A stretch of DNA of 64,000 bases from contig JAUWMI010000017.1 of the NCBI GenBank assembly GCA_030613245.1, positions 1-64,000 on the forward strand, read 5' to 3'. The stretch is from Candidatus Sumerlaeota bacterium (lineage in GTDB: Bacteria > Sumerlaeota > Sumerlaeia > MWCT01 > JAUWMI01). Shown in pieces: positions 8,922 to 17,185 of this stretch (position 1 is the first letter of the stretch; each line of letters opens with the position of its first letter). Both the position numbers and the translations under genes were made by a program. Below the pieces are notes generated by a model, which saw only the letters and a list, made by a program, of their open reading frames with translations, searched no databases and had not been told where the DNA came from.

Positions 8922-10067
8922 CTAGGCCACGGTGTGTCCTGTCTCCTTGAGGATGCGTAACAGGATATCTACGATGTTTCGTGCGGCATCTGGCGCACCC
9001 AACCTGTGGCTTCGCTCGGCCATTTGGCTTAATTGCTCCGGAGTAGTCAGGAGCTGAAGCATTGTTGTCGCCAGATTGTCAGCCGTTAGCGATTGCTCCT
9101 TTATTACAACTGCTGCTTTGTCTCGTTCAAGAACCTGAGCATTGACGAGCTGGTGATTGTGAATTGCATAGGGAAACGGAATCAGAATAGCTGGCAGCCC
9201 TTTGGCTGTCAGCTCGGCGATTGTGCTGGCACCCGCGCGGCAGATTACCAGCGAAGCAGCCGCATAGGCAAGATGCATTTCCTGGATGTATGGAAACAGC
9301 TGGCAACGCACGTTCCTTAATTGCGCTTCCCTTATTTTAGGCTCGATCATGTCATAATATTGCGTTCCTGTGCTCCAGAGTACCTGCACTGGAAAGGGGG
9401 CAGTCCATAGCTGATTGAGCGTCTTGATACTTTCCAGCACAGCCAGGTTCAGCATCCTGGCACCCTGGCTTCCGCCATGCACCAGTATCACCGGTGCGTC
9501 GTGTGGCAGGTCAAAGAACTGCCTCGCTTCATCTTTCTGGCTCAACAAGATGGTTCTTCGCACCGGATTGCCGACGCAGTAACAGCGTTTGGTAGGAAAT
9601 CTGTCTTTGGTCTGTCGAAATCCAACGAGCACGGCTTTAGCCCATCGGGCCAGAAAATAATTTGTGCGGCCCGGAATAGTATTCTGTTCATGAATCACAA
9701 TTGGAATGCGCCGCAATAGACCCGCCACCAGCGCTGGCGCAGCCACGTATCCTCCCATTCCAAGAACAATATGTGCGTCCTTACGGCCGAGCAGGCGATA
9801 TGCTTTCACAACGGCCTTTGCTTGCTGCCAGACTCCCCGCACCCTGTTGGGTACGCCTGTGCGCATAGGTGTGACGTTCAGTAAGTAGGGCGTATGGCCT
9901 GCGGCTTCGTAGAGCTGACGCTCGAGCGGCTTTGCCCCACAGAGAAATAGGAGCTCGCATGCTGGCTGACGGTGTGCGAGTTCCTCTGCAATAGCCAGGG
10001 CCGGGATGATATGCCCGCCGGTGCCTCCTGCGGCAATGATAATCTGGCACTGGGTTGCTTTGCCCAT
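8922..10067 (-). CDS. murG: UDP-GlcNAc:lipid I GlcNAc transferase (MurG)
   Basis: The 381-residue GT-B enzyme converts lipid I to lipid II at the inner membrane face. It begins with the donor/acceptor loop IIIAAGGTGGHIIPALAIAEEL, followed by HIVLGMGGYVAAPALVAG and IVIHEQNTIPGRTNYFLAR. In the C-terminal half are VHGGSQGARMLN and VICRAGASTIAELTAKGLPA, the UDP-GlcNAc site. The start is the ATG just before MGKATQ; the upstream sequence is weak in ribosome-site character. Confidence 0.97.
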   Translation of the reverse strand: MGKATQCQIIIAAGGTGGHIIPALAIAEELAHRQPACELLFLCGAKPLERQLYEAAGHTPYLLNVTPMRTGVPNRVRGVWQQAKAVVKAYRLLGRKDAHIVLGMGGYVAAPALVAGLLRRIPIVIHEQNTIPGRTNYFLARWAKAVLVGFRQTKDRFPTKRCYCVGNPVRRTILLSQKDEARQFFDLPHDAPVILVHGGSQGARMLNLAVLESIKTLNQLWTAPFPVQVLWSTGTQYYDMIEPKIREAQLRNVRCQLFPYIQEMHLAYAAASLVICRAGASTIAELTAKGLPAILIPFPYAIHNHQLVNAQVLERDKAAVVIKEQSLTADNLATTMLQLLTTPEQLSQMAERSHRLGAPDAARNIVDILLRILKETGHTVA

Positions 10068-10145
10068 TAGAGTTTAAACAAAAATGTTGGTCGCTCATTT
10101 GTGTTGAATTCGGATGTATTCTATCCCTGCGTCATTGGAGTTCAA

Positions 10146-10176
10146 ATGATTAATTCACCTAAAGTGAATTAATCAT
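10146..10176. other. 13-bp perfect inverted repeat over the ftsW stop
   Basis: ATGATTAATTCAC (10146-10158) and GTGAATTAATCAT (10164-10176) form a perfect hairpin with a 5-nt loop. It spans the ftsW stop codon (10169-10171). No T-run follows in the direction of transcription, so it is more likely an mRNA stability or processing element than a terminator. Confidence 0.5.
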
Positions 10177-11347
10177 CACGCTGCCGATTTCCATATACCA
10201 CAAATTCCTTGTACTTTGATATATTCAGCAGAATCCCGATAGCGGCCATGTTTACCAGTAGCGATGACCCCCCGTAGCTGATGAATGGCAGCGTCATACC
10301 CTTGGTCGGCAGACAGCCAAGCACGATCATGAAATTAATGTATGCGGAGAGGCCGATCATTGTGATGATTCCAGCCGCCAGCAGTCCACCAAAGTAATCT
10401 GGCGCCTTTATAGCAACCCGGATTCCCTGAATTACTAACAGAAAGAAGAGCAAAACAACCAGGGTGGCTCCGATAAATCCGAGCTCTTCCCCAATAATAG
10501 CGAAGGTAAAATCCGTATGTGGCTCTGCGAGAAATTGGTATTTTTGCAGCCCCCTGCCGAGGCCTTTGCCAAACAGGCCCCCTGATCCAACCGCGATCAA
10601 CGACTGGTTTAACTGGTAGTTGATCCCCAGGATATCCTTATCTTGAAAGAAAAATGCTATAAGGCGGTCGATACGATACTGCTTAATGACGATTGCAACA
10701 AACAGACACGGGACCGAGACTGCTGCGAGCGACGCGAGATGCAGCACTCGCACCCCGCCTATATACCAGATGACAAACACAATACTACCCATTATCACCG
10801 CGGTGCCTAAATCTGGTTCCAGAATAACCAGAATCAAAAACATCGCCAGCACCATAAGGGCAGGGAGAAACCCCTTTAAAAAACTGCGAATCTCATACTT
10901 GTCCTTTTCACTTAAGAGCTTTGCCATGAAAATAACGAGGGCCAGCTTGGCGAACTCCGATGGCTGGATGGTAAAGCTTCCCAGGCGCAGCCACCTTCGC
11001 GCGCCGTTTACCATTACTCCAACATGGGGGATTAAGACTAGTACTAGCAAGACCAGTGCGATCAGCATCAACCAGTTTCCATACTCTTTCAACTTTTGAT
11101 AGTCGCCATAGTATAAGAACAGCATCACGGCAAAACCAAGAACCGCCCAGATTGCCTGCTTTTTCAAATAGCCCAAGTCATGATAGATGTTTAGCTGTGC
11201 GGCCTCCTGTGGATTTTCCATTTGCACTGACCGCCGGATTTGATAAGCCGAGACCGGAGCACTGGAACTGTAGACCATAGCAAGCCCAATGCCTACCAGA
11301 ATAAGGGTTATTGTAAAGATGAGGAATGTAGTATTCAATTTGCGCAT
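10169..11347 (-). CDS. ftsW: peptidoglycan glycosyltransferase FtsW
   Basis: The 392-residue SEDS-family polytopic protein polymerises lipid II at the septum with its partner FtsI. It has about ten membrane spans, beginning TTFLIFTITLILVGIGLAMVY. SEDS motifs include GARRWLRLGSFTIQPSEFAKLALV, VILEPDLGTAVIM, and the C-terminal LPTKGMTLPFISYGGSS with the conserved proline-glycine-serine signature. AAGGG lies 9 nt before the ATG. It lies between murD and murG as usual. Confidence 0.97.
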   Translation of the reverse strand: MRKLNTTFLIFTITLILVGIGLAMVYSSSAPVSAYQIRRSVQMENPQEAAQLNIYHDLGYLKKQAIWAVLGFAVMLFLYYGDYQKLKEYGNWLMLIALVLLVLVLIPHVGVMVNGARRWLRLGSFTIQPSEFAKLALVIFMAKLLSEKDKYEIRSFLKGFLPALMVLAMFLILVILEPDLGTAVIMGSIVFVIWYIGGVRVLHLASLAAVSVPCLFVAIVIKQYRIDRLIAFFFQDKDILGINYQLNQSLIAVGSGGLFGKGLGRGLQKYQFLAEPHTDFTFAIIGEELGFIGATLVVLLFFLLVIQGIRVAIKAPDYFGGLLAAGIITMIGLSAYINFMIVLGCLPTKGMTLPFISYGGSSLLVNMAAIGILLNISKYKEFVVYGNRQRDD

Positions 11348-11421
11348 GGCTATTACCCTTGTTGGCGAATTGCAAGCCCAAGCCCGCTTTTAGATGCGGG
11401 TGTATTGCCATATGCCCCTGA

Positions 11422-12813
11422 TCAATCAGTCAGCCGGGGTGTCGTGCCCGTCACCTTGTACGAGATGGATTTGAAATGTTGTCCGCGCTCTTCAAAGTTG
11501 TTGTACATATCAAAGCTCTTGTGGCCCGGCGAGAGGAGCACAATGTCGCCCGGCTGAGCCATCTCAGTAGCCTTCTGCACCGCTTCTTCCATGGAGAGCG
11601 CTTCGCGGAAGTTAACGGCGTTGCCCCAGGCATTGCGCAGCGCCTGGCGCGTTTCGCCAAACGCAATCAGTACCCTCAAGCGTTGACGAATGAGAGGCGT
11701 CAGTACGGAATAATCAACCTGCGCGGCCTGACCTCCTGCCAGTAGAATAATTGGGCGTTCAAAACTGCGCAGCGCTTTTTCGAGTGAGATCAGATTTGTG
11801 GATTTTGAATCGTTATAATAGTCTGCTCCATTGAACGTCGTCACGTACTCGAGGCGATGTTCTACGCCGCGAAACTCACGAACCGCTCGCGCAATCTGCT
11901 CCGGCGCAACGCCCAGAATCAGACCTACGGTCGCCGCAGCCAGAACATTCTCGACGTTGTGCATCCCTGGAATCGGGATGTCATCAAGCGCCAGGACCTG
12001 GTGCGCACCATCATTGTGAAGCATGACCTTGCGAGCCGATACATATGCGCCGCGGCGGACATTGCGAGAGCGCGAGAAAGTGTAGACCTGGGCCTGCGTA
12101 CGTGATGCTAGGGACGCGCAGCGAGGATCGTCTTCATTGATTACAAACGAGTCGTCTGCGGTTTGATTACGTGTTATGCGCATCTTCGCCTCAATGTAAT
12201 GATCCATGGAATCATAGCGGTCCAGATGATCTGGCGTGAGATTCAAAATCAGCGCCACTTTCGGGCGAAATCTCTCAATAGTTTCAAGCTGGAAGCTACT
12301 GATTTCGACCACCAGAACACTTTTCTGCTTGCGCGCTTGTGGCGTTGTAACCACATCGCAGAGTGCTCGACCGATATTCCCTGTAGAGACGGCGTTATAT
12401 CTCCCGGCTTGCAGAATGGCTGTTATCAACGTTGTGGTCGTGGTCTTACCGTTCGTTCCTGTGACACCTACGATTGGTGCGCTGCTGAACTGGTAGCCGA
12501 GCTCGAGCTCGCTTATGACAGGGATTCCTGCAGCGCGGGCATGCTTGAGAAGCGGATGCGTTGTCCGAATACCAGGGCTGAGGATGACGCACTCAATCAA
12601 GCGGAGCACTGATGTGTCTGCGTTGCCAAACACTGAGCGAACCTGGAGCTGGTCGAGCTCGGCGGCGAGATGCCGAAACTCGCTGGCCGGCTTTTCGTCA
12701 ACAAGCGTAACCGGTACGCCGCGGTCACGGAGAAGCCGTGCAGCAGCCAGGCCGCTACGCGCTGCTCCGAACACCAAACAATGCCCCTTCAAGGTTGCGT
12801 TGTTCGTGGGCAT
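11422..12813 (-). CDS. murD: UDP-N-acetylmuramoylalanine--D-glutamate ligase
   Basis: The Mur ligase adds D-glutamate to UDP-MurNAc-L-Ala. Seen are N-terminal CLVFGAARSGLAAARLLRDRG, the P-loop IVGVTGTNGKTTTTTLITA, VVEISSFQLETIERFRPKVA, LNLTPDHLDRYDSM, HRLEYV and YNDSKSTN, then LLAGGQ and LSPGHKSFDMYNNFEERG. The frame is open up to a TTG at 12876; ATGs at 12843 and 12813 are also possible. 12813 is chosen because MPTNNATLKGHCLVFG gives the usual short lead before the nucleotide fold, though its GGGAG is close to the codon. Confidence 0.95.
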   Translation of the reverse strand: MPTNNATLKGHCLVFGAARSGLAAARLLRDRGVPVTLVDEKPASEFRHLAAELDQLQVRSVFGNADTSVLRLIECVILSPGIRTTHPLLKHARAAGIPVISELELGYQFSSAPIVGVTGTNGKTTTTTLITAILQAGRYNAVSTGNIGRALCDVVTTPQARKQKSVLVVEISSFQLETIERFRPKVALILNLTPDHLDRYDSMDHYIEAKMRITRNQTADDSFVINEDDPRCASLASRTQAQVYTFSRSRNVRRGAYVSARKVMLHNDGAHQVLALDDIPIPGMHNVENVLAAATVGLILGVAPEQIARAVREFRGVEHRLEYVTTFNGADYYNDSKSTNLISLEKALRSFERPIILLAGGQAAQVDYSVLTPLIRQRLRVLIAFGETRQALRNAWGNAVNFREALSMEEAVQKATEMAQPGDIVLLSPGHKSFDMYNNFEERGQHFKSISYKVTGTTPRLTD

Positions 12814-12900
12814 ATCTCCCTGAATATCCTTCGCGGTTTGCATTACGGTTGTCACGTTCTGGAGATTGCGATCCAATGCAGTGTTTATGTCTCCTTGCTG

Positions 12901-14037
12901 TTAGCGCAGCTTCAGAATGCTCAGTCCAAAAAGGGCCAGCAAGGCTGAGATGATCCAGAACCGGGCGATAATCTTCGACTCCGCCAGACCCATTCGTTCG
13001 TAGTGATGATGAAGCGGCGACATTAGGAATACCCGCTTGCCTGTGCACTTATACGAGATTACCTGAATAATGACAGAGAGAGCCTCCAGGACGAAGATTC
13101 CACCGATGACAAACAGCAGAAACTCCTGCTTGGCGAGCAACGCGACGGTGCCAAGCAGCCCGCCTAGAGTCAGCGATCCGGTGTCGCCCATGAAAATTTG
13201 AGCGGGGTGAGCATTGAACCAGAGAAATCCCATTCCCGCTCCAACAACTCCGCCCAGAAATACAGTGATCTCTCCGCCGTTCGGAACAAACGGTACCAGA
13301 AGGTATCGGGCGAAGTCGGGTCTGCCGACAAGATACGTAATCACGCCATACGAAAGAGCGCATGTTATGGTAATTCCAATGGCTAGCCCATCAAGCCCGT
13401 CTGTAAGGTTCACGGCATTCGATGTCGCAGTGATCACCAGCATTACGAATGGAATAAATAATAGCCCCAGGTCAGGATAGAGATCCTTCAAGAAGGGAAT
13501 ACAAAGAAAGGTGTTCCCCTCTATTGCTTTATGCGGGTAAAAGATGCCGAGCTCTGCGTGATAAAGATAGATACCTAATCCCAATCCTAGACCCAATTGG
13601 CACATGAGCTTTATGCGTGCCCGCAGACCTTTGGCATTCTGGCGTTTAATTTTTAACCAGTCGTCCAGAAATCCAACGGTGCCGAATCCCAGGGTCATGA
13701 TTATGAGAATCCAGATCAGCTTGTTTTGCAGGTTGCAGAACAGCAAGACCGGGACGAGGAGCGATACGATAATAAGAAGGCCACCCATCGTAGGGGTACC
13801 GGCTTTCGCCTGATGCATCACGTAGAGATCAGGAGCACCGGGCTTCTGAATCTTGCGAATCTGCTGTCCAGCTCGTAAGGCAGCAAGTTTACGAATAATC
13901 ATAGGGCCAAGCACCAGACTTAGTACGAATGCCAGAATCAGAGCCATGGCGCTGCGAAAAGTGATGTACTGCAGCACCCGCAGGAAGTCCAACCGTTCAT
14001 CCATTCTCATGAAGAATTCAACAATATAGAATATCAT
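12901..14037 (-). CDS. mraY: phospho-N-acetylmuramoyl-pentapeptide transferase
   Basis: The 378-residue integral membrane enzyme transfers phospho-MurNAc-pentapeptide to undecaprenyl phosphate, giving lipid I. It starts MIFYIVEFFMRMDERLDFLR, then YITFRSAMALILAF, as in other MraY proteins. The active-site stretches are TPTMGGLLII, GFLDDWLKIKRQNAKGL (DD motif), NAVNLTDGLDGLAIG and the C-terminal MSPLHHHYERMGLAESKI. About ten membrane spans are visible. It lies between murF and murD. Confidence 0.98.
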   Translation of the reverse strand: MIFYIVEFFMRMDERLDFLRVLQYITFRSAMALILAFVLSLVLGPMIIRKLAALRAGQQIRKIQKPGAPDLYVMHQAKAGTPTMGGLLIIVSLLVPVLLFCNLQNKLIWILIIMTLGFGTVGFLDDWLKIKRQNAKGLRARIKLMCQLGLGLGLGIYLYHAELGIFYPHKAIEGNTFLCIPFLKDLYPDLGLLFIPFVMLVITATSNAVNLTDGLDGLAIGITITCALSYGVITYLVGRPDFARYLLVPFVPNGGEITVFLGGVVGAGMGFLWFNAHPAQIFMGDTGSLTLGGLLGTVALLAKQEFLLFVIGGIFVLEALSVIIQVISYKCTGKRVFLMSPLHHHYERMGLAESKIIARFWIISALLALFGLSILKLR

Positions 14038-14156
14038 ATCTGATGCCTTGCCCTGGGGCTGTAAGGGTTCAACAATGTTGAATCCCTACATAAGACGTAA
14101 GACACATGATGCTACGAGCAAACTTGGCGTCCTTTGCGGCTTGGCGGTTCATGCTG

Positions 14157-14184
14157 GTAGGGGCGTATCGCCGTACGCCCCCAC
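14157..14184. repeat. GTAGGGGC-family palindrome
   Basis: GTAGGGGCGTATCG followed by CCGTACGCCCCCAC forms a near-perfect palindrome 5 bp beyond the murF stop. It is one of about fourteen copies in the window that share GTAGGGGC arms and differ in their self-complementary core. Confidence 0.8.
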
Positions 14185-14189
14185 AATCC

Positions 14190-15599
14190 TTATGACTGGT
14201 GCTGGGTGCAAAGAGAGCTTAGGATGTTCACCAGCTTGTCAGCCACTTCCTCCAACCGCATAAGCCGTGAGCCTTTAATCACCAGTACGTCGCCTGGCCG
14301 CAAGAGTTCTCCGAGGGTGCTAATTGCCTCGGATTTCGAGCTGAAATGAAGAGTTGCCTGACCGTACTTCTGCGCTGTATCGCTAATTATCTGGCCCAGC
14401 TTGCCAATTGTGAAAACCTTCGTTACAGGATATTGCTTGAAAGCCCGGCCAACATCGCGATGATATCCTACGCTGTGCTCACCCAGCTCCAGCATGTCGC
14501 CAAGCAAGACGTAGCTGTTTCCTCTGGTCAGAAAATCGTCCAGGGACTCCAGCGTTTGGATCACTGAAGTCGGATTTGAATTATAGCAGTCTTTAATAAT
14601 CGCAACGCCGTTGATCTCCACGGTTTCAGAGCGCATCCCAAATGCACGGAAGTTGCTCAAGCGTTCGGCAATGGTAGAGACCGGCAGCCCGAGCTCGGCC
14701 AGGATGCTCGCCGCACAGAGGGCGTTATAGACATTATACTTGCCAAACGTCCTGAGTTCCACGTGCGCCTGTTGGCCCTGAACATCAATGGTCATGGCGT
14801 AGCCGTAAGGCGTCAGTGGAAGAATCTTTCTAGCCACCACGTCGGCTCCGTGTGCGAGCCCGAAGGTTTTGCGACGCTGGGGAGCATTAATGCGTTCGAG
14901 CATCCTCTTTGTTAATGGGCAATCGCTATTAGTGATGATCAGTGCGTCAGGACTCAGCGACTCGAACATTTCGGCCTTGGCCTGGAGTAGAGCCTCCTCG
15001 GAGCCCAATTTACCGATGTGTGCCGTTCCAATATTCGTGAGGGCGGCAATGTGTGGAGCGCTTAGTTGAGTTAACCGGGCCAGCTCGCCCGGTGCGTTCA
15101 TGCCGAGTTCGAGCACCGCACATTCGTGGGAGTCCGTGAGCTGTAGAAGCATCAGGGGCACCCCGATGAGATTGTTGTAGTTTTTCTCGGTCACCAGTGC
15201 AACACGGTCACCCGCGAGGGCGTGTGCTATTATGTCCTTGGTCGTCGTTTTTCCGCCACTTCCGGAGATGCCCACCACAGGGAGCGTGAAGCGTTTTCGC
15301 CAGGTTGCTGCCAGATCCCCAAGGGCTTTCAGTGTATCAGAGACGCGGATAATCCAGATGTTCTCTGGTACCACGGAGCGAGCTGGCACAGCATGCGTAA
15401 TGATCCCGGCTGTACCTTTCGACAATGCCTGTGCAATAAATGTGCTCCCATCAAACTGCTCACCAACAAGCGTGAGGAATGCCTCTCCAGGTTTCAGGGT
15501 GCGCGAGTCTGTAGATAAGGCGCTGACCAACGTTGACGGCTGGCCTTGCACCAGCTCGCCCCGAGTGATCTCGACAATTTCCTGAACTGTGAATTGCAT
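14190..15599 (-). CDS. murF: UDP-MurNAc-tripeptide--D-Ala-D-Ala ligase
   Basis: The 469-residue Mur ligase completes the pentapeptide. Seen are DSRTLKPGEAFLTLVGEQFDG, the P-loop VVGISGSGGKTTTKDIIAHA, ELGMNAPGELARLT, LTNIGTAHIGKLGS and KDCYNSNPTSVIQTLES, then VLLGDMLELGEHS and VLVIKGSRLMRLE. The P-loop reads GSGGKTT where many MurF have GTNGKTT or GSSGKTT. The ATG overlaps the murE stop by one base (TGATG), which favours translational coupling. Confidence 0.97.
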   Translation of the reverse strand: MQFTVQEIVEITRGELVQGQPSTLVSALSTDSRTLKPGEAFLTLVGEQFDGSTFIAQALSKGTAGIITHAVPARSVVPENIWIIRVSDTLKALGDLAATWRKRFTLPVVGISGSGGKTTTKDIIAHALAGDRVALVTEKNYNNLIGVPLMLLQLTDSHECAVLELGMNAPGELARLTQLSAPHIAALTNIGTAHIGKLGSEEALLQAKAEMFESLSPDALIITNSDCPLTKRMLERINAPQRRKTFGLAHGADVVARKILPLTPYGYAMTIDVQGQQAHVELRTFGKYNVYNALCAASILAELGLPVSTIAERLSNFRAFGMRSETVEINGVAIIKDCYNSNPTSVIQTLESLDDFLTRGNSYVLLGDMLELGEHSVGYHRDVGRAFKQYPVTKVFTIGKLGQIISDTAQKYGQATLHFSSKSEAISTLGELLRPGDVLVIKGSRLMRLEEVADKLVNILSSLCTQHQS

Positions 15600-17077
15600 C
15601 AGAGTACCTGCAAGATTTCTATGGCAACTGCCTTATCATCGAACTTCTGTGTGGTTGTGCCGATGATCTGATAGTCTTCGTGGCCTTTGCCGGCAATAAG
15701 CACCAGGTCATTTGGCTGGGCTCGTTGCAACGCTTGTGCAATCGCCTCTCGACGGTCGAGAATGATTTGGTGGCGCTCCGGGGTCATGCTTGCATCGAGT
15801 AGGCCTTTTTCCGCTGCCTTCGCAATCGTTAGCGGATCCTCGGTCCGCGGATTGTCATTTGTAATGATTGCATAGTCGCTCATCTCACCCACCATACGTC
15901 CCATAATTGGGCGCTTGCTCTGGTCGCGATCCCCACCACAGCCAAAGACTGTGATGATTTTGCCCGCGGTGAGTTGCCTGGCATTCACCAGCACCCGGTG
16001 AAGTGCATCCGGCGTATGCGCGTAATCCACAATGACGTAGAATGCCTGACCGCATGTGACACGTTCGAAGCGCCCGGGAATTGTACAGACCTTCTCAACC
16101 CCTTTGCACAGAAGTTCTGCTGGTATCTGCAGCGCCACACCTGCAGCCATCGCCGCAAGTATGTTCATGATATTGAAGACCCCCAGCAGAGGAGAGAAGA
16201 GATGCGCATCTGTTCCCTGGATGTCCAGACTGATATACGTTCCATCTGGTTGAAAACTGTAGTTCTTGACCCGGATGTCGGCCGGGCTGTTGAGACCGTA
16301 GGTTAGCTTCTGGTGAGGATATGCCTCGGAAAATTCTTTGCCATGTGGATCATCAAGGTTGAAAATCCCGATGGCCTGTGGTCTTGCTCCGAGGTAGTCG
16401 AGGAAGAAGCTGCGCTTTACTGCGACATACTCGTCCATGGTTTTATGATAGTCGAGATGATCCTGGGAGATATTTGTGAAAACTCCTATGTCGAATTGAA
16501 TCCCCAGGATGCGCTTCTGATGAATGGCATGAGAGGAGACTTCAAGCACCACTGTATCAATCTGTTGGTCACACATCTTGGAGAAGTGCTGAGCGAGCAG
16601 GAGCGGCGATGGGGTGGTATTGGAAGCCTTCAGTCGTGTGCTGCCATAGCGATACTCGATGGTGCCGATCAGCCCCACTTGTTGGCCTGCCATGCCCAGG
16701 ATTGACTCAATGAGATAGGTTACTGTGGTCTTGCCATTTGTACCGGTAACCCCGATAACCGTCATTTGCTCAGTAGGGGAGTTGTAGAACCTGTGAGCAA
16801 GGTGGGCAAGGGCCTCCCGGGTATCGGGCACCTGGATGATTGCCACGTCGTTATACGTCGGAATCTTGTCTTGGACGACAAGCACCTTTGCCCCTTTTTC
16901 CACTGCATCCGAGATGAAAAGATGGCCATTTACCTTCCAGCCCTTGATGGCGAAGAAGATGTTGCCCGGAGCGACCTTGCGCGAGTCATCCTCCAGACCA
17001 GTTATCTCGATGGCCTGATCTTTTGGCGCCAGAGAGCAAGGAATCTGTGCGTTCTGACACAACTTCCCAAATTGCAT
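15599..17077 (-). CDS. murE: UDP-MurNAc-tripeptide synthetase, meso-diaminopimelate type
   Basis: The ~492-residue Mur ligase adds the third stem residue. Motifs in order: DDSRKVAPGNIFFAIKG, VTGTNGKTTVTYLIES, SNTTPSPLLL, EVSSHAIHQKR, FTNISQDHLDYH, VDYAHTPDAL, FGCGGDRDQSKRP, then TNDNPRTEDP. DNPR is the hallmark of meso-DAP-adding enzymes rather than lysine-adding ones, so the wall is probably A1gamma-type. ATG 17077 is preferred over GTG 17095 because AGGCGG lies 7 nt upstream. Confidence 0.97.
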   Translation of the reverse strand: MQFGKLCQNAQIPCSLAPKDQAIEITGLEDDSRKVAPGNIFFAIKGWKVNGHLFISDAVEKGAKVLVVQDKIPTYNDVAIIQVPDTREALAHLAHRFYNSPTEQMTVIGVTGTNGKTTVTYLIESILGMAGQQVGLIGTIEYRYGSTRLKASNTTPSPLLLAQHFSKMCDQQIDTVVLEVSSHAIHQKRILGIQFDIGVFTNISQDHLDYHKTMDEYVAVKRSFFLDYLGARPQAIGIFNLDDPHGKEFSEAYPHQKLTYGLNSPADIRVKNYSFQPDGTYISLDIQGTDAHLFSPLLGVFNIMNILAAMAAGVALQIPAELLCKGVEKVCTIPGRFERVTCGQAFYVIVDYAHTPDALHRVLVNARQLTAGKIITVFGCGGDRDQSKRPIMGRMVGEMSDYAIITNDNPRTEDPLTIAKAAEKGLLDASMTPERHQIILDRREAIAQALQRAQPNDLVLIAGKGHEDYQIIGTTTQKFDDKAVAIEILQVL

Positions 17078-17185
17078 TACTGCACCGCCTTGCACATTGC
17101 GAAGCGTTCTGAGCCCTAAATATTGACCTTTACAAGCTAGTTGAGGTTATAGCCGGCCAGCTTTGCGCAGACTGCACTCAATAGC